A stretch of 64,000 nucleotides of DNA from Bacillota bacterium (GTDB taxonomy: Bacteria; Armatimonadota; HRBIN16), in the NCBI GenBank assembly GCA_023511455.1, contig JAIMBJ010000005.1, positions 121,452 to 185,451 of the forward strand, given 5' to 3'. Under the pieces are notes generated by a model. That model saw only the letters and a program-made list of their open reading frames with translations, did no database searches and was not told where the DNA came from. Position numbers and translations under genes: made by a program. How positions within the stretch are numbered: the stretch's first letter is position 1; each line of letters starts with the position of its first letter. This document shows, one piece after another, positions 47,836 through 56,911 of the stretch.

Positions 47836-48846
47836 TCACACCCGCTTCAGTGTTCTTTCCAGCCACTCCTCCAGTGCGCGGCGCATGGCAGGGGCAATCT
47901 TCGTGAACTGTAGCCCCACCCGGTAGACGGCGGGAATTCGGTCCGCAACCATGCTTCCCACCCGCACGACCCTTGCCTGTCCAACAATAGTCAGGCTCGC
48001 CGCAGGGAGCGTCATCTGGAAAGAGGCCTCCTCTCCCACCGGAGGAGCCTGTGGCAGCAGCACCGAGAAACCGCCCCTGCTCAGGTCGTACAGGTCGCCG
48101 CTCAGCGTTTGCGGAGTGACTTCGCGCTCACGGCGAAGCGAAAACGCCAGGCTAACCTGTCCCTGTTCCATCACGCGCTGGTATTTGCGCCGTTGCAGGC
48201 GGCGGATGGATACGGGTTTGCGCAGGTACAGGGATTGCCTGGGCATCGGCGCCATCTCAATGCGCGCGCGAAACTGGTACATCCCATCGCCGCGTGTAAA
48301 CTGAACGATGGCCACCCCCCGCGACAATACCTCGTGGTCTATCATGATAGGTGATTCTATCTCCAAGATGCGATCATCCTGCGAGATAACCCGTGGGGTG
48401 TAAGTATAAGACATACTGCCTCTCCGGATATCCACAAGCACTTTTTCGCCGTTTTGCAAAAGCATTTGTGTCTCTGAGATGGGCGCGCTTATCTGCCGCC
48501 AGATAAGGTCAATGAAGGCGTCCAGGTCGAAGGGTTTTTGCAGTACGGCTTTCGCTCCCAGCTGCACTGCCTCTTCCTGCAGTTCAGGGTCTTCGAAGGC
48601 GGTGATGAGGATACAGGGCAGCAGCGGACGGTCGCGACGAATCTCCTTCAGCACCTCCACACCGGTTTTGCGCGGGAGACGAACGTCAAGAACGGCTACG
48701 TCCACCGGTTGCGAACGGATAATCTCCACAGCCTGCACGCCATCGTGTGCGATGACACATTCCAGATTCGTCCGTTGAAGCCTAGCCGCCAGTACCTTGC
48801 ACAGGTTGACCTCGTTATCGGCGACCAGTATCCTGGGTGTAGACAC
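47836..48846 (-). CDS. response regulator with C-terminal PilZ-type domain
   Basis: A 336-aa two-domain protein. The receiver (1-120) has acidic pair Asp10/Glu12, phospho-acceptor Asp54 in VAVLDVRLP and Lys104 in VLQKPFD. The second half (about 130-336) resembles YcgR-N plus PilZ, with a c-di-GMP-binding RXXXR-like element in RRLQRRKYQRVMEQ and LYDLSRGGFSVLLP matching the DXSXXG motif. This would couple phosphorylation to cyclic di-GMP output. The GTG at 48846 gives the best receiver start; a GTG at 48873 would add nine residues. A sigma-54-type promoter lies at 48965-48979. Next to the NtrC-type activator. Confidence 0.88.
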   Translation of the reverse strand: MSTPRILVADNEVNLCKVLAARLQRTNLECVIAHDGVQAVEIIRSQPVDVAVLDVRLPRKTGVEVLKEIRRDRPLLPCILITAFEDPELQEEAVQLGAKAVLQKPFDLDAFIDLIWRQISAPISETQMLLQNGEKVLVDIRRGSMSYTYTPRVISQDDRILEIESPIMIDHEVLSRGVAIVQFTRGDGMYQFRARIEMAPMPRQSLYLRKPVSIRRLQRRKYQRVMEQGQVSLAFSLRREREVTPQTLSGDLYDLSRGGFSVLLPQAPPVGEEASFQMTLPAASLTIVGQARVVRVGSMVADRIPAVYRVGLQFTKIAPAMRRALEEWLERTLKRV

Positions 48847-48964
48847 TATGAGCGTCCCCTTTCCAGTGTTCACCCTGATGTAATTACCTGATTTCTACGA
48901 CAAAATACAATTCCTGCATCTTAACCGGTTTACCCAAAAGGGTTTACACCACCCGGATATAGCT

Positions 48965-48979
48965 GCAAATTCCGTGCCA
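48965..48979 (-). promoter_or_regulatory. sigma-54 (-24/-12) promoter candidate for the receiver-PilZ gene
   Basis: On the minus strand TGGCACGGAATTTGC, with GG and GC exactly 10 bp apart as the consensus TGGCACG-N4-TTGC requires. Predicted start near 48953, 80-107 nt upstream of the start codons. The TGGCACG also forms one arm of a small hairpin (CGTGCC-GAAT-GGCACG) that may end the upstream gene, so a fortuitous match is possible. Confidence 0.6.
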
Positions 48980-49013
48980 TTCGGCACGTTTTTGCCTATT
49001 TCGGGCGAAAAAT

Positions 49014-50234
49014 TTAAGTAATTTTTGCGGAAGCAAGGATGGACGGTGGCAAGAGCTCGGGCGTGATGAGTTCTGTGTCGCTATCGGCAAGCACCACGGC
49101 TCGCTCGATGACGTTCTCCAGTTCGCGCACGTTGCCGGGCCAGTGGTACTTCATCAGGATTTCCATTGCTTCCGGTGTGCAGGCCTTGAGGTTTTTGCCG
49201 TTCTCCTCGCTGTAGCGACTCAGGAAATGTTCCACCAGAAGCGGGATGTCGTCCTTTCGCTCACGCAGGGGCGGAAGGTAAATCTCGATCACGTGCAGGC
49301 GATAGTACAGGTCCTCGCGGAAGGTACCGGCTTCCACCATTTGTCGGAGGTCTTTGTTGGTTGCCGCGATGAGGCGCACGTCCACCTTAATGGGTTTGGT
49401 ACCGCCAAGCCGTTCGAACTCGCGTTCCTGCAATACGCGGAGCAGTTTCACCTGAATGTTAGGAGGCACTTCGGCGATTTCGTCCAGAAACAGGGTGCCT
49501 TTGTGCGCCAGCTCAAATCGTCCCGGTTTTTGCGTCGTTGCGCCGGTGAAGGCGTTCTTCTCGTGACCGAACAGCTCGCTTTCCAGCAGGGTCTCGGGTA
49601 ACGCCGCACAGGATACCGCAATAAACGGTCCGTTGGCACGGTCACTGCTGTAATGGATGGCTTTGGCTACCAGCTCTTTACCCGTTCCACTCTCGCCGCG
49701 GATGAGTACCGTAGCACGGCTTTGGGATACCTGCTCGATCATGCGGTAGACCTCTTGCATCACCCCGCTTCTGCCCACGATATTGCGAAAGTCGTAGGTG
49801 GTGCGCAGCTGCTGACGCAAGCGACGGTTTTCCTCTTTCAGCAGATACTGCTCCGCCGCTCTGTCTACTTTCACCCTCAGCTCATCCAGGTCAAGCGGTT
49901 TGATGACATAGTCCACTGCTCCCTCTTTCATTGCCTGCACCGCTGTGCGCACCGTGGGGTGCGCAGTAATCATAATCGCACTGCTCTCGGGATGTATCTG
50001 TCGGATACGGCGCATGACATCCAGTCCATCCGTTCCCCCCGGCAGAATCAGGTCGATGATTAACAGGTGAATCGGCTGTTGCGAAGCGATTTCCAGCGCT
50101 TTTTGACCATGCTCCGCGGTCAACACGTTATACGATTTGGAAAAGTGTGCCTCAAGCGCTCGACGATGACCGGGTTCGTCCTCCACAATCAACAGGTTCA
50201 AACGTGTCTCTTTTTGGGGCGCTGCCCTTGACAT
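49014..50234 (-). CDS. NtrC-type sigma-54 activator lacking a DNA-binding domain
   Basis: A 406-aa response regulator that opens sigma-54 promoters. The receiver (about 12-125) has Asp61 as phospho-acceptor and Lys112. The AAA+ domain has Walker [11 protein letters not shown] at 179-188, the sigma-54-contacting loop as NAFTGA at 227-232 (usually GAFTGA), Walker B GTLFLDE and [20 protein letters not shown]. It then stops at [16 protein letters not shown] with no Fis-like helix-turn-helix, which normally adds about 50 residues. No frameshifted remnant is visible after the stop, where the sigma-54 promoter at 48965-48979 follows within 35 bp. Its sensor partner is the kinase 35 bp upstream. Confidence 0.9.
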   Translation of the reverse strand: MSRAAPQKETRLNLLIVEDEPGHRRALEAHFSKSYNVLTAEHGQKALEIASQQPIHLLIIDLILPGGTDGLDVMRRIRQIHPESSAIMITAHPTVRTAVQAMKEGAVDYVIKPLDLDELRVKVDRAAEQYLLKEENRRLRQQLRTTYDFRNIVGRSGVMQEVYRMIEQVSQSRATVLIRGESGTGKELVAKAIHYSSDRANGPFIAVSCAALPETLLESELFGHEKNAFTGATTQKPGRFELAHKGTLFLDEIAEVPPNIQVKLLRVLQEREFERLGGTKPIKVDVRLIAATNKDLRQMVEAGTFREDLYYRLHVIEIYLPPLRERKDDIPLLVEHFLSRYSEENGKNLKACTPEAMEILMKYHWPGNVRELENVIERAVVLADSDTELITPELLPPSILASAKIT

Positions 50235-50268
50235 GGCTACTATTCCTCCTGTTGGTATGCATTGAGAT

Positions 50269-52914
50269 TTAAAGGTCCGGGATACTGGTGCGAAGGTTTT
50301 CTGGTTCTCCCATATCGACGCGCAGGATGCGCGGCGCAGGATGTACGGGTAGCGTCATACACACCTCGGTTCCGACACCGACCTCACTGCGAATCTCGAT
50401 GCTGCCGCTATGGCTTTCTACGATTTTCTGCACAATAGGCAGCCCCAGGCCTGTTCCTCTGGCTTTGGTGGTGTAGAACGGTGTAAAAATGCGTTCCAGG
50501 TCTTCGGGCGAGATGCCTTCGCCTGTGTCTCTGACAGCGATGCGGACGGTATCGTTAGAGGCGGCAGATGCGCTGAGATACAGGTCGCCGCCCTCTGGCA
50601 TCGCCTGCACCGCATTGATAATCAGGTTGCTCAGGGCATCCGACAGCTGGTTAGGGTCCGCCCGGATGATGAGTGAATCAGGAACGTCTATCTCCACGTG
50701 GATATTTTGTTCCATGAGATACGGCTTCATAAAGTCCGTCAGCCCATGAATCAGCTCATGCAGGTTCACCTCCGGAAAAACCGGCTCCACCGGTCGGGCG
50801 AAGCGGAGAAACTCTGTGGTCTTCGTATTCATCACGTCCACTTCGGAGATAATGATACCGAGAAACTCACACAGAGTGGGGTCGTCGGTGTATTCACTGC
50901 GCAGATGTTGTGCGGAAGCGCGAATGGAACTGAGTGGGTTGCGCAGTTCATGGGCGACGGTCGCCGCGAGCTGTCCAACCGCTGCCAGCTGCGCCACACG
51001 CTGAATCTCTTTCTCCATCTGTACCTCGTGGGTCACGTCTTCAAACACAAACACCACACCCTGTACCGAGCCATCTGGGGCGCGCAGAGGCGAGCTCTCG
51101 AAGTTGAAGTAAACCTCTCCGCGCCGAGAGGGATGCAGCACGCACTTGAAACGCGAATACCGCTCGCCTGTAAGGAATGGGTGGCGGACTATTTCGAGCA
51201 GTTGTTTTTCCTCTTCTGGCGGTAGCAGGAAATGGGCGACCAGCTCCTTCAGCTTGTAACCCAGCGCTTTCTCGTGAGGCACGTCCGTGATGCGTTCCGC
51301 CGCGTTGTTCCACGTAAGCACTATCTCGTCTCTATCGATGCTTACCACACCCACGCCGATGCTGCTGAGCAGGTTGCGGGTATACTCCCAGAGGTTATGC
51401 AACTCGCTGTAGCGTCGGTCTAAATCGTGATAGAGGCGGGCGTTTTCGATCGCCATGCCCGCCTGATTGATGAACGTGGTGAGCAGCTGGATGTTGGCAC
51501 GCTCGATAGGACGCCCTGTGGGCTTATTGTCGGCGACCACCACGCCGATGACACGGTTGCGTGCTAAAATCGGGGCAACCAGAAAGGCGTTTGTGCCCAG
51601 CATTCGTCCAAAGCCACGTGCAGGCTGGCTGGACTGCTGGGCGTTTTCTACCAGCACCAGCTGTTTGCCACGCACCGCGATACCGATTACCCCATCCGCC
51701 ACGTGCACCGGCTTGTCGCCAAGCGTTTTCGGGTGATAACCGCGCAGGGCACGAGGTATCGCCAGCTTACCCGATTCATCCAGCAGGAAAATAGCGCATC
51801 GGTCAAAACGCACGGTTTCCACAATACCATCGGCGGTTTGCTGCAAAATCTTCTCCAGCTCCAGAGAGGAGTTCACTGCTGCGCTCAGTTCGGAGAGCAC
51901 CGACAGCTCGTTGACCCGGTGCTTGAGGTCGTTGTAGAGCTGTGCGTTCTTAATGGCGGACGCCGCCTGCATGGCGAAAACGCTGAAAAGGCGCATATCC
52001 TGCTCGGTAAAAACATGAGCGGGCTTGCGCCGGTGAATATTCAGCACGCCCATCACCTGTCCATGTCCATCACGCAGAGGCACGCATAGCGATGCCGCAA
52101 TATCCTCGCGGTAGGGCACGTCCTCGCCAGCAAGACGGGGGTCGGTGCGGGGGTCGGTAATCAGCATGGGCTCGCCGTTGGCTGCGACCCGTCCTGCGAT
52201 GCCCTTCCCCCAGGGCACGCGAGCCTGTTCGACGACTTCGCCCGGTAAGCCATAGCTGGAACGAATGACCAGCATCTGTCCGTCTTCGTCGAGTAGCATC
52301 AGCGAACAGACCTGCGCGTCCATCACTTCGGCGGCTTTGCGGGTAATCAGGTCCAGCAGCATCTGCAGGTTGCTTCCTTCCATAGCCCGCCCGATTTCGT
52401 AAAGCGCTGTGACCTCTCGCAAACGCTGTTCGTGATGTTTCTGAGCCTGTTGCGCGTACGCCTGCGCCTGTAATCGCTCTATACAGACGCACAGGAGGGA
52501 GGACCAGGTGATTAGCAGGTCGTGGATGTCGTCGGGCAGAGGCGTTTTGGTGAGCAGGCTGATGACGTAGACGTGCGGATACGACTTCAGAGCGAAGGGA
52601 TAAAACCATCCAGAGTACTCATCCAGCGCGATCAGAGAGGGCTCTTTGGCTTCTGCGGCACGCGCAATGGCTTCGTGAACCTTATCGGTGGGAAAGTGGT
52701 CGTCGTGGATGGACCGGGGTGCCGCGTTCAGGAGCACGGTCTGGCGTGTGCTCGGATCCACGCTCCACAGGGCTGCCTGTGCCGCCTCGAAGTATTGCTG
52801 AGCGGCTTGCAGGAGTGCCTCTATCGCGGACTCGGGTGCGTGCGACGAAATCTGCCGGGCAATTTGCCGGGTAAAAGCATATTGCGTCTCGACAGTATAT
52901 CGATAATCGCTCAT
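50269..52914 (-). CDS. multi-GAF PAS sensor histidine kinase
   Basis: An 881-aa cytosolic sensor kinase. An N-terminal region is followed by two clear GAF domains (about 165-325 with [22 protein letters not shown] and 345-500 with [20 protein letters not shown]), a PAS domain (about 515-640), HisKA with [19 protein letters not shown] and HATPase with [14 protein letters not shown] and [16 protein letters not shown]. This is the NtrB/AtoS/ZraS type that pairs with NtrC-like regulators, and the adjoining gene encodes one. The frame also opens with a TTG at 52923; I take the ATG at 52914. No membrane segment is evident. Confidence 0.92.
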   Translation of the reverse strand: MSDYRYTVETQYAFTRQIARQISSHAPESAIEALLQAAQQYFEAAQAALWSVDPSTRQTVLLNAAPRSIHDDHFPTDKVHEAIARAAEAKEPSLIALDEYSGWFYPFALKSYPHVYVISLLTKTPLPDDIHDLLITWSSLLCVCIERLQAQAYAQQAQKHHEQRLREVTALYEIGRAMEGSNLQMLLDLITRKAAEVMDAQVCSLMLLDEDGQMLVIRSSYGLPGEVVEQARVPWGKGIAGRVAANGEPMLITDPRTDPRLAGEDVPYREDIAASLCVPLRDGHGQVMGVLNIHRRKPAHVFTEQDMRLFSVFAMQAASAIKNAQLYNDLKHRVNELSVLSELSAAVNSSLELEKILQQTADGIVETVRFDRCAIFLLDESGKLAIPRALRGYHPKTLGDKPVHVADGVIGIAVRGKQLVLVENAQQSSQPARGFGRMLGTNAFLVAPILARNRVIGVVVADNKPTGRPIERANIQLLTTFINQAGMAIENARLYHDLDRRYSELHNLWEYTRNLLSSIGVGVVSIDRDEIVLTWNNAAERITDVPHEKALGYKLKELVAHFLLPPEEEKQLLEIVRHPFLTGERYSRFKCVLHPSRRGEVYFNFESSPLRAPDGSVQGVVFVFEDVTHEVQMEKEIQRVAQLAAVGQLAATVAHELRNPLSSIRASAQHLRSEYTDDPTLCEFLGIIISEVDVMNTKTTEFLRFARPVEPVFPEVNLHELIHGLTDFMKPYLMEQNIHVEIDVPDSLIIRADPNQLSDALSNLIINAVQAMPEGGDLYLSASAASNDTVRIAVRDTGEGISPEDLERIFTPFYTTKARGTGLGLPIVQKIVESHSGSIEIRSEVGVGTEVCMTLPVHPAPRILRVDMGEPENLRTSIPDL

Positions 52915-52985
52915 TCTAACCAACCTTCTTCGCTCTGAACGTTATCCTGACGGAAACGCACAATGGAGTGATGCGAACACGGATT

Positions 52986-53744
52986 TTATAACGCCCGTTT
53001 TTCCATTTCTGCTGCGAACGTCAGATATTGCTCAACTACCTCGGCGGTAGCGCCATCAGCCATGACACGTCCCTGATGTAACCACACAGTCCGGGTTGCT
53101 ACCTGCCGCACCTGGTTCATGTCATGTGATACTAAAAGAATAGTTCTACCCTCACGTTGGAACTCCTGTATTTTTCGCAGGCATTTATGCTGGAATGCTT
53201 CATCGCCCACCGCCAGTACCTCGTCCATCAGGATAATCTCGGGGTCGGTGTGTACCGCTACGGCAAAACCCAGACGAAGCACCATCCCCGAGGAATAGGC
53301 GCGTACCGGCGTGTCGATAAACTCCTCCAGTTCGGCGAAACGGATGATGGACGGCAAGCGTTCGGCAATCTGCTGCCGGGTCAACCCCAGAATAATGCCG
53401 TTAAAATACACGTTTTCCAGTCCCGTCAGGTCGGGATGGAAACCGACGCCCAGCTGCAGTAGCGGTGCGACTCGCCCGTTCACCTGCACCCTGCCCGCGC
53501 TGGGGCGGATGACCCGCGCAATAATCGCTAGCAGGGTGGACTTACCACTGCCGTTGACACCGATTAAACCTACCGTCTCGCCGTGCCGGATAGTCAGGCT
53601 CACATCGTTTAACGCCTGATGAACCTCGATTCGCCGCCGATACCGGAACATCGACAGCAGAATACCCTTCAGCGAGGAGTACGGCTGATGAGATAGACGA
53701 TAACTTTTCGATACGTGTTCCAGCAAGATTGCGGTGTCCTTCAT
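52986..53744 (-). CDS. ABC-2 polysaccharide/lipid-carrier exporter ATPase (Wzt/TagH-like)
   Basis: A 252-aa ATPase that powers export of a surface polysaccharide across the inner membrane. Motifs: Walker A GVNGSGKSTLLAIIA, signature YSSGMVLRLGFAVAV, Walker B IILMDEVLAVGDEAFQHKC, and H-loop VSHDMN. It lacks the C-terminal carbohydrate-binding domain of some Wzt proteins. The start is the ATG at 53744, which overlaps the permease stop as ATGA. Confidence 0.93.
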   Translation of the reverse strand: MKDTAILLEHVSKSYRLSHQPYSSLKGILLSMFRYRRRIEVHQALNDVSLTIRHGETVGLIGVNGSGKSTLLAIIARVIRPSAGRVQVNGRVAPLLQLGVGFHPDLTGLENVYFNGIILGLTRQQIAERLPSIIRFAELEEFIDTPVRAYSSGMVLRLGFAVAVHTDPEIILMDEVLAVGDEAFQHKCLRKIQEFQREGRTILLVSHDMNQVRQVATRTVWLHQGRVMADGATAEVVEQYLTFAAEMEKRAL

Positions 53745-54598
53745 GGCTGCTCCGCGAAATCCCACTTGCGTTTATTGAAGAAAGCGTAACCCAGTACAAA
53801 GACGATTACCGATACCACGCACGCTACCGTCAGCAACCCCCAGTCCATCGGCAGCGAGACGAACGTTTGTTTCTGCACCACTCCTACCTGCTGGACGGTG
53901 ATGGGCGGCAGCAGGATCTTGCGGTAGGCGGTCAACAGCATGGCGACAGGGTTCAAATGGTACACCAGATATATCCAGCGTTGCACCTCGGTAGAGGCGA
54001 GCTGGGCGTGATACACCTGCTCGGAGAAGTAAATCACGGGTACCAGATAAAACATCAGCTGTAAGCCGATGCTGACAATGTATTTGGTGTCTTCGTAAAA
54101 CACATTCAGGCAAGAGATAATCAGGCTTAACCCGGCAATCAGCAGCGTCTGGAAAAACACGAGTACGGGCAACAGCACCACACTGGGCAGCAAAGGCGCG
54201 CCCACGTAGCCCAGCAGGTAAACGAAAAACACCACCAGCGCGAGCGCAAAATGTATCAGGTTCGCCAGCACCGCCGCCAGTGGCAGCACCTCGCGCGGAA
54301 AGTATACCTTCTTTACCAGCTGTATCTGCGCCAGCACCGATTGCGAGGAGTCTAACAACGCGGTCTGAAAATACATCCAGGGCAAAAACGCTGCCAGCAC
54401 GTACGCCGAATAGTTCGGGATGACCATGCCCATGACCCGCTTGAAGACAATGGTGAGTACCGCCACCGTGACCAGCGGCACAATCAGCGACCAGAAGAAG
54501 CCCAGATAGGAGTTCTTGTAGCGCACACGCAGTTCGCGCAGCACCAGTGTCCAGAGCAGTTCGCGGTAGCGATACAGCTCGCGCAGCTCGTCGAGCAT
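53741..54598 (-). CDS. ABC-2 polysaccharide exporter permease (Wzm-like)
   Basis: A 285-aa membrane protein with about six helices, the ABC2_membrane family signature (LRELRVRYKNSYLGFFWSLIVPL) and a MYFQTALLDSSQSVLAQIQLVKKVYFPREV region (two stretches) typical of O-antigen and teichoic-acid type exporters. Cognate ATPase is the following gene. It is close to two glycosyltransferase genes upstream, consistent with a role in exopolysaccharide or cell-wall glycan export, though the substrate is unknown. Confidence 0.92.
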   Translation of the reverse strand: MLDELRELYRYRELLWTLVLRELRVRYKNSYLGFFWSLIVPLVTVAVLTIVFKRVMGMVIPNYSAYVLAAFLPWMYFQTALLDSSQSVLAQIQLVKKVYFPREVLPLAAVLANLIHFALALVVFFVYLLGYVGAPLLPSVVLLPVLVFFQTLLIAGLSLIISCLNVFYEDTKYIVSIGLQLMFYLVPVIYFSEQVYHAQLASTEVQRWIYLVYHLNPVAMLLTAYRKILLPPITVQQVGVVQKQTFVSLPMDWGLLTVACVVSVIVFVLGYAFFNKRKWDFAEQP

Positions 54599-54613
54599 CT
54601 TGCTTTTAAACCC

Positions 54614-54700
54614 CTACACCAGGTTTAACTTCTTCAAGGCTTCCGCCAAAGGTGGCAGTTGCCACAGCCGCTGATGTTTTACCGTTTGTGGCATCGCCAT
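54614..54700 (-). CDS. possible 28-aa leader peptide before the exporter genes
   Basis: Open frame MAMPQTVKHQRLWQLPPLAE followed by ALKKLNLV, starting at the ATG at 54700 after a GGGGGG Shine-Dalgarno and ending 15 bp before the permease start. An extended -10 promoter lies just upstream (54719-54727). It may be a leader peptide or a small protein; without conservation data it is only a candidate. Confidence 0.3.
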   Translation of the reverse strand: MAMPQTVKHQRLWQLPPLAEALKKLNLV

Positions 54701-54718
54701 TTTGCATCCCCCCGCTCC

Positions 54719-54727
54719 ATTATAGCA
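54719..54727 (-). promoter_or_regulatory. extended -10 promoter for the exporter operon
   Basis: On the minus strand TGCTATAAT, an extended -10 element, with no clear -35. It lies between the end of the glycosyltransferase gene (54806) and the small leader frame. Confidence 0.45.
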
Positions 54728-54805
54728 CGCTGTGCATTGCCGTGATGACCGGGCTCTTTGCCCGAATGAGCCTTCATGACGGTCTTCGCCGGAGCGCAAG
54801 CCAGC

Positions 54806-55972
54806 TCACTGTTTGGGGACAGGACTCCCCGCTGCGTGAACCACGCGCTGGTAGACGTCCAGCACCCGTTGCGCCATCGCTCGCGGCGTCCAGCGGGGAG
54901 AGTGCAGGGCGCTCTGCCCCATCTGCTGGCGCAACGTCTCATCCCAAAGCAGGCGAATCACTGCCTGCGCAAACGCTTCTGCGTTGTTTGGCACCAGTAT
55001 ACCATCTGCGCCGTCGCGCACCGATTCGGGCGCACCGCCTTCGTTCACCACCACACAGGGTAACCCATGCGCCTGCGCTTCCCACAATACCAGCCCCTGC
55101 GTTTCGGTCACAGAGGGAAATACGAATACATCCGCCGCCGCGTACACTTCGCTGATATGCTCATGCAGAACCCTGCCCTGCAGGCGTACAGTTTGTGACA
55201 ACCCCCGCTGCTGAACCTGCTTGCGAAGAAACTCCTCGGCGTTGCCGCTACCTACCAGCCACAGCAGGATATCTGGTACCTCGCGATGAACCAGCGGGAG
55301 CATCTCGAGTAACAGTTTCAGGTTTTTCTCGCGAGCCAGCCTGCCCACATATACCAGTATCGGACTTTCTGGAGGCAAACCGTAGCGCGCTCTTGCTTTC
55401 GCACGGTCGACCACAAGCGGGTGAAACTCCACGCCTGTCGGTATCACCTCTACTGCGGGAGATTGTACCCCATGCCGTTGCAGGTACCGGCAGGCGAAAT
55501 ACGAAGGAACGATGGTTGCCTGCGCGCACCGGTAGAACCGCCGGAGATGCCACCAGAGCAATGTTCGCAAAACACCCTGAGGCAGTACTGGAGCGTAATG
55601 CAGGTAGCAGTCGTAGAGCGTATGGTAATGTGCCACTACCGGTATCCCGTATCGTTTGCCTGTGCGCAAGCCGATGACCCCCAGCAGGAAAGGGATTTGC
55701 ACGTGAATCACGTCGACGCGAGTTTCCTGGAAGAAGCGATGCAGTTGTGGCAGGGGGCGAGGCTGGGGCAGGGGATAGTCTGGAGCGAACAGCCAGGTAA
55801 ACGACGGCACCCGTATCACATCCTCTTCCTGCGCGAGAGCATCGGGGTGACGTGTGGTGACCACCGTCACGCGGTGCCCCTGCTGCAGCAATTCACGACG
55901 CAGGGTACTGACGGAAACCGCCACTCCGTTGGTTACCGGTGGATAGGACTCAGAGAAGATGGCGATGTGCAC
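54806..55972 (-). CDS. family 4 glycosyltransferase
   Basis: A 388-aa GT-B fold retaining glycosyltransferase. The N-terminus HIAIFSESYPPVTNGVAVSV has the GT4 glycine-rich acceptor loop, and the C-terminal donor domain shows ILVYVGRLAREKNLKLLLE and the E-X7-E element TETQGLVLWEAQAHGLPCVVV. The pattern resembles the alpha-mannosyl/glucosyl transferases that act on lipids (MgtA/PimB-like). The start appears to be the GTG at 55972. It lies 6 bp after the HTH gene. Product unknown. Confidence 0.92.
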   Translation of the reverse strand: MHIAIFSESYPPVTNGVAVSVSTLRRELLQQGHRVTVVTTRHPDALAQEEDVIRVPSFTWLFAPDYPLPQPRPLPQLHRFFQETRVDVIHVQIPFLLGVIGLRTGKRYGIPVVAHYHTLYDCYLHYAPVLPQGVLRTLLWWHLRRFYRCAQATIVPSYFACRYLQRHGVQSPAVEVIPTGVEFHPLVVDRAKARARYGLPPESPILVYVGRLAREKNLKLLLEMLPLVHREVPDILLWLVGSGNAEEFLRKQVQQRGLSQTVRLQGRVLHEHISEVYAAADVFVFPSVTETQGLVLWEAQAHGLPCVVVNEGGAPESVRDGADGILVPNNAEAFAQAVIRLLWDETLRQQMGQSALHSPRWTPRAMAQRVLDVYQRVVHAAGSPVPKQ

Positions 55973-55978
55973 CGTGTT

Positions 55979-56899
55979 CTACCGCTTTCGTCGCCGCGCT
56001 TCCTGCGCTTGTTGTCGCGCCTCCAGAAAGGCGATGACGTCAGATAAACGGAACCGCCTCTGGTTGCCAGGTGTACGGTAGTGGTTGAGCAAACCCCGTT
56101 CGGTGTAGCGCCGTACAGTCGTGGGGCAAACCCCCAGCAGACGGGCGGTATCTTCCAGCGTGAGCGAAGGGTTCAGCAGGCGCTCCACCAGTTCCTGACG
56201 GCTCTCTTTGAATTGCCGGTCATAATACTTCTGTGTCACTTCGTCATCGCCCAGCTCTACCAGCAGGCGCACGTGCTTGGGCACACGCTTCCAGAGCTCC
56301 TCGATGGACTGGGGCGGCGGAACGGGACGCACGCTGCGGGTATATGGAGCACGTTTCACCGGCTTTGCACTCTGCGGACGTTCCTTTCGTCCGACGGCGG
56401 TTTCGGGGGATACCGTTTCAGCAGGTGGTTCACTCACTTCCGGGACGGGCGTCTCAGCGACCGCCTCTTCCTGCTCCTGCACTGGCGGAGCAGCGGGTTG
56501 CGCAACCGCCCGCTTCGTATCTGACTCCTGTTCCGCAGGCTCTACCGGTCTGGCTGTCTCTTCGGTCTCTGCGGTAGTCGCAGGTTTGGCGGCAGTAGCC
56601 GGGGGTTCGACCGCCGCACGCCGGATGGTGAAGATATAGTCTGCAGGGTCAGGTACCGGTGCCTCTGTAACCCGTACCTGCTCCAGCGCAGGCGGTGTTT
56701 TAGCCGGACGTTCTCTGGGGAGTTCCTCGCGCCGCGGCTGCTGAACGGCAGGTGCTACCACCCTGCCGGCTGCCTGTTCGGAACTTGCAGGTTCCTGCCT
56801 GGGTGACGCCGGTTCCGATGAAGGTCTGGATTCCTCTTGCTTTTTCTCGTCCACGTACTGCTGTTCCAGATATTTGAACCAGTCCTCTAACGTTCTCAC
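55979..56899 (-). CDS. C-terminal MerR-like helix-turn-helix protein with long acidic Pro/Glu linker
   Basis: A 306-aa protein with an unusual layout. A short N-terminal helix (RTLEDWFKYLEQQYVDEKK) is followed by about 165 residues rich in Pro, Glu, Ala and Val, and then at about 235-300 a MerR/excisionase-type HTH: LTLEDTARLLGVCPTTVRRY, ERGLLNHYRTPGNQRRFRLS and the end DVIAFLEARQQAQEARRRKR. The recognition helix is normally N-terminal in MerR, so this is a separate architecture. GTG start at 56899, with TAGGGGGA upstream. Targets are not known. Confidence 0.75.
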   Translation of the reverse strand: MRTLEDWFKYLEQQYVDEKKQEESRPSSEPASPRQEPASSEQAAGRVVAPAVQQPRREELPRERPAKTPPALEQVRVTEAPVPDPADYIFTIRRAAVEPPATAAKPATTAETEETARPVEPAEQESDTKRAVAQPAAPPVQEQEEAVAETPVPEVSEPPAETVSPETAVGRKERPQSAKPVKRAPYTRSVRPVPPPQSIEELWKRVPKHVRLLVELGDDEVTQKYYDRQFKESRQELVERLLNPSLTLEDTARLLGVCPTTVRRYTERGLLNHYRTPGNQRRFRLSDVIAFLEARQQAQEARRRKR

Positions 56900-56911
56900 A
56901 GTGCAATCCCC

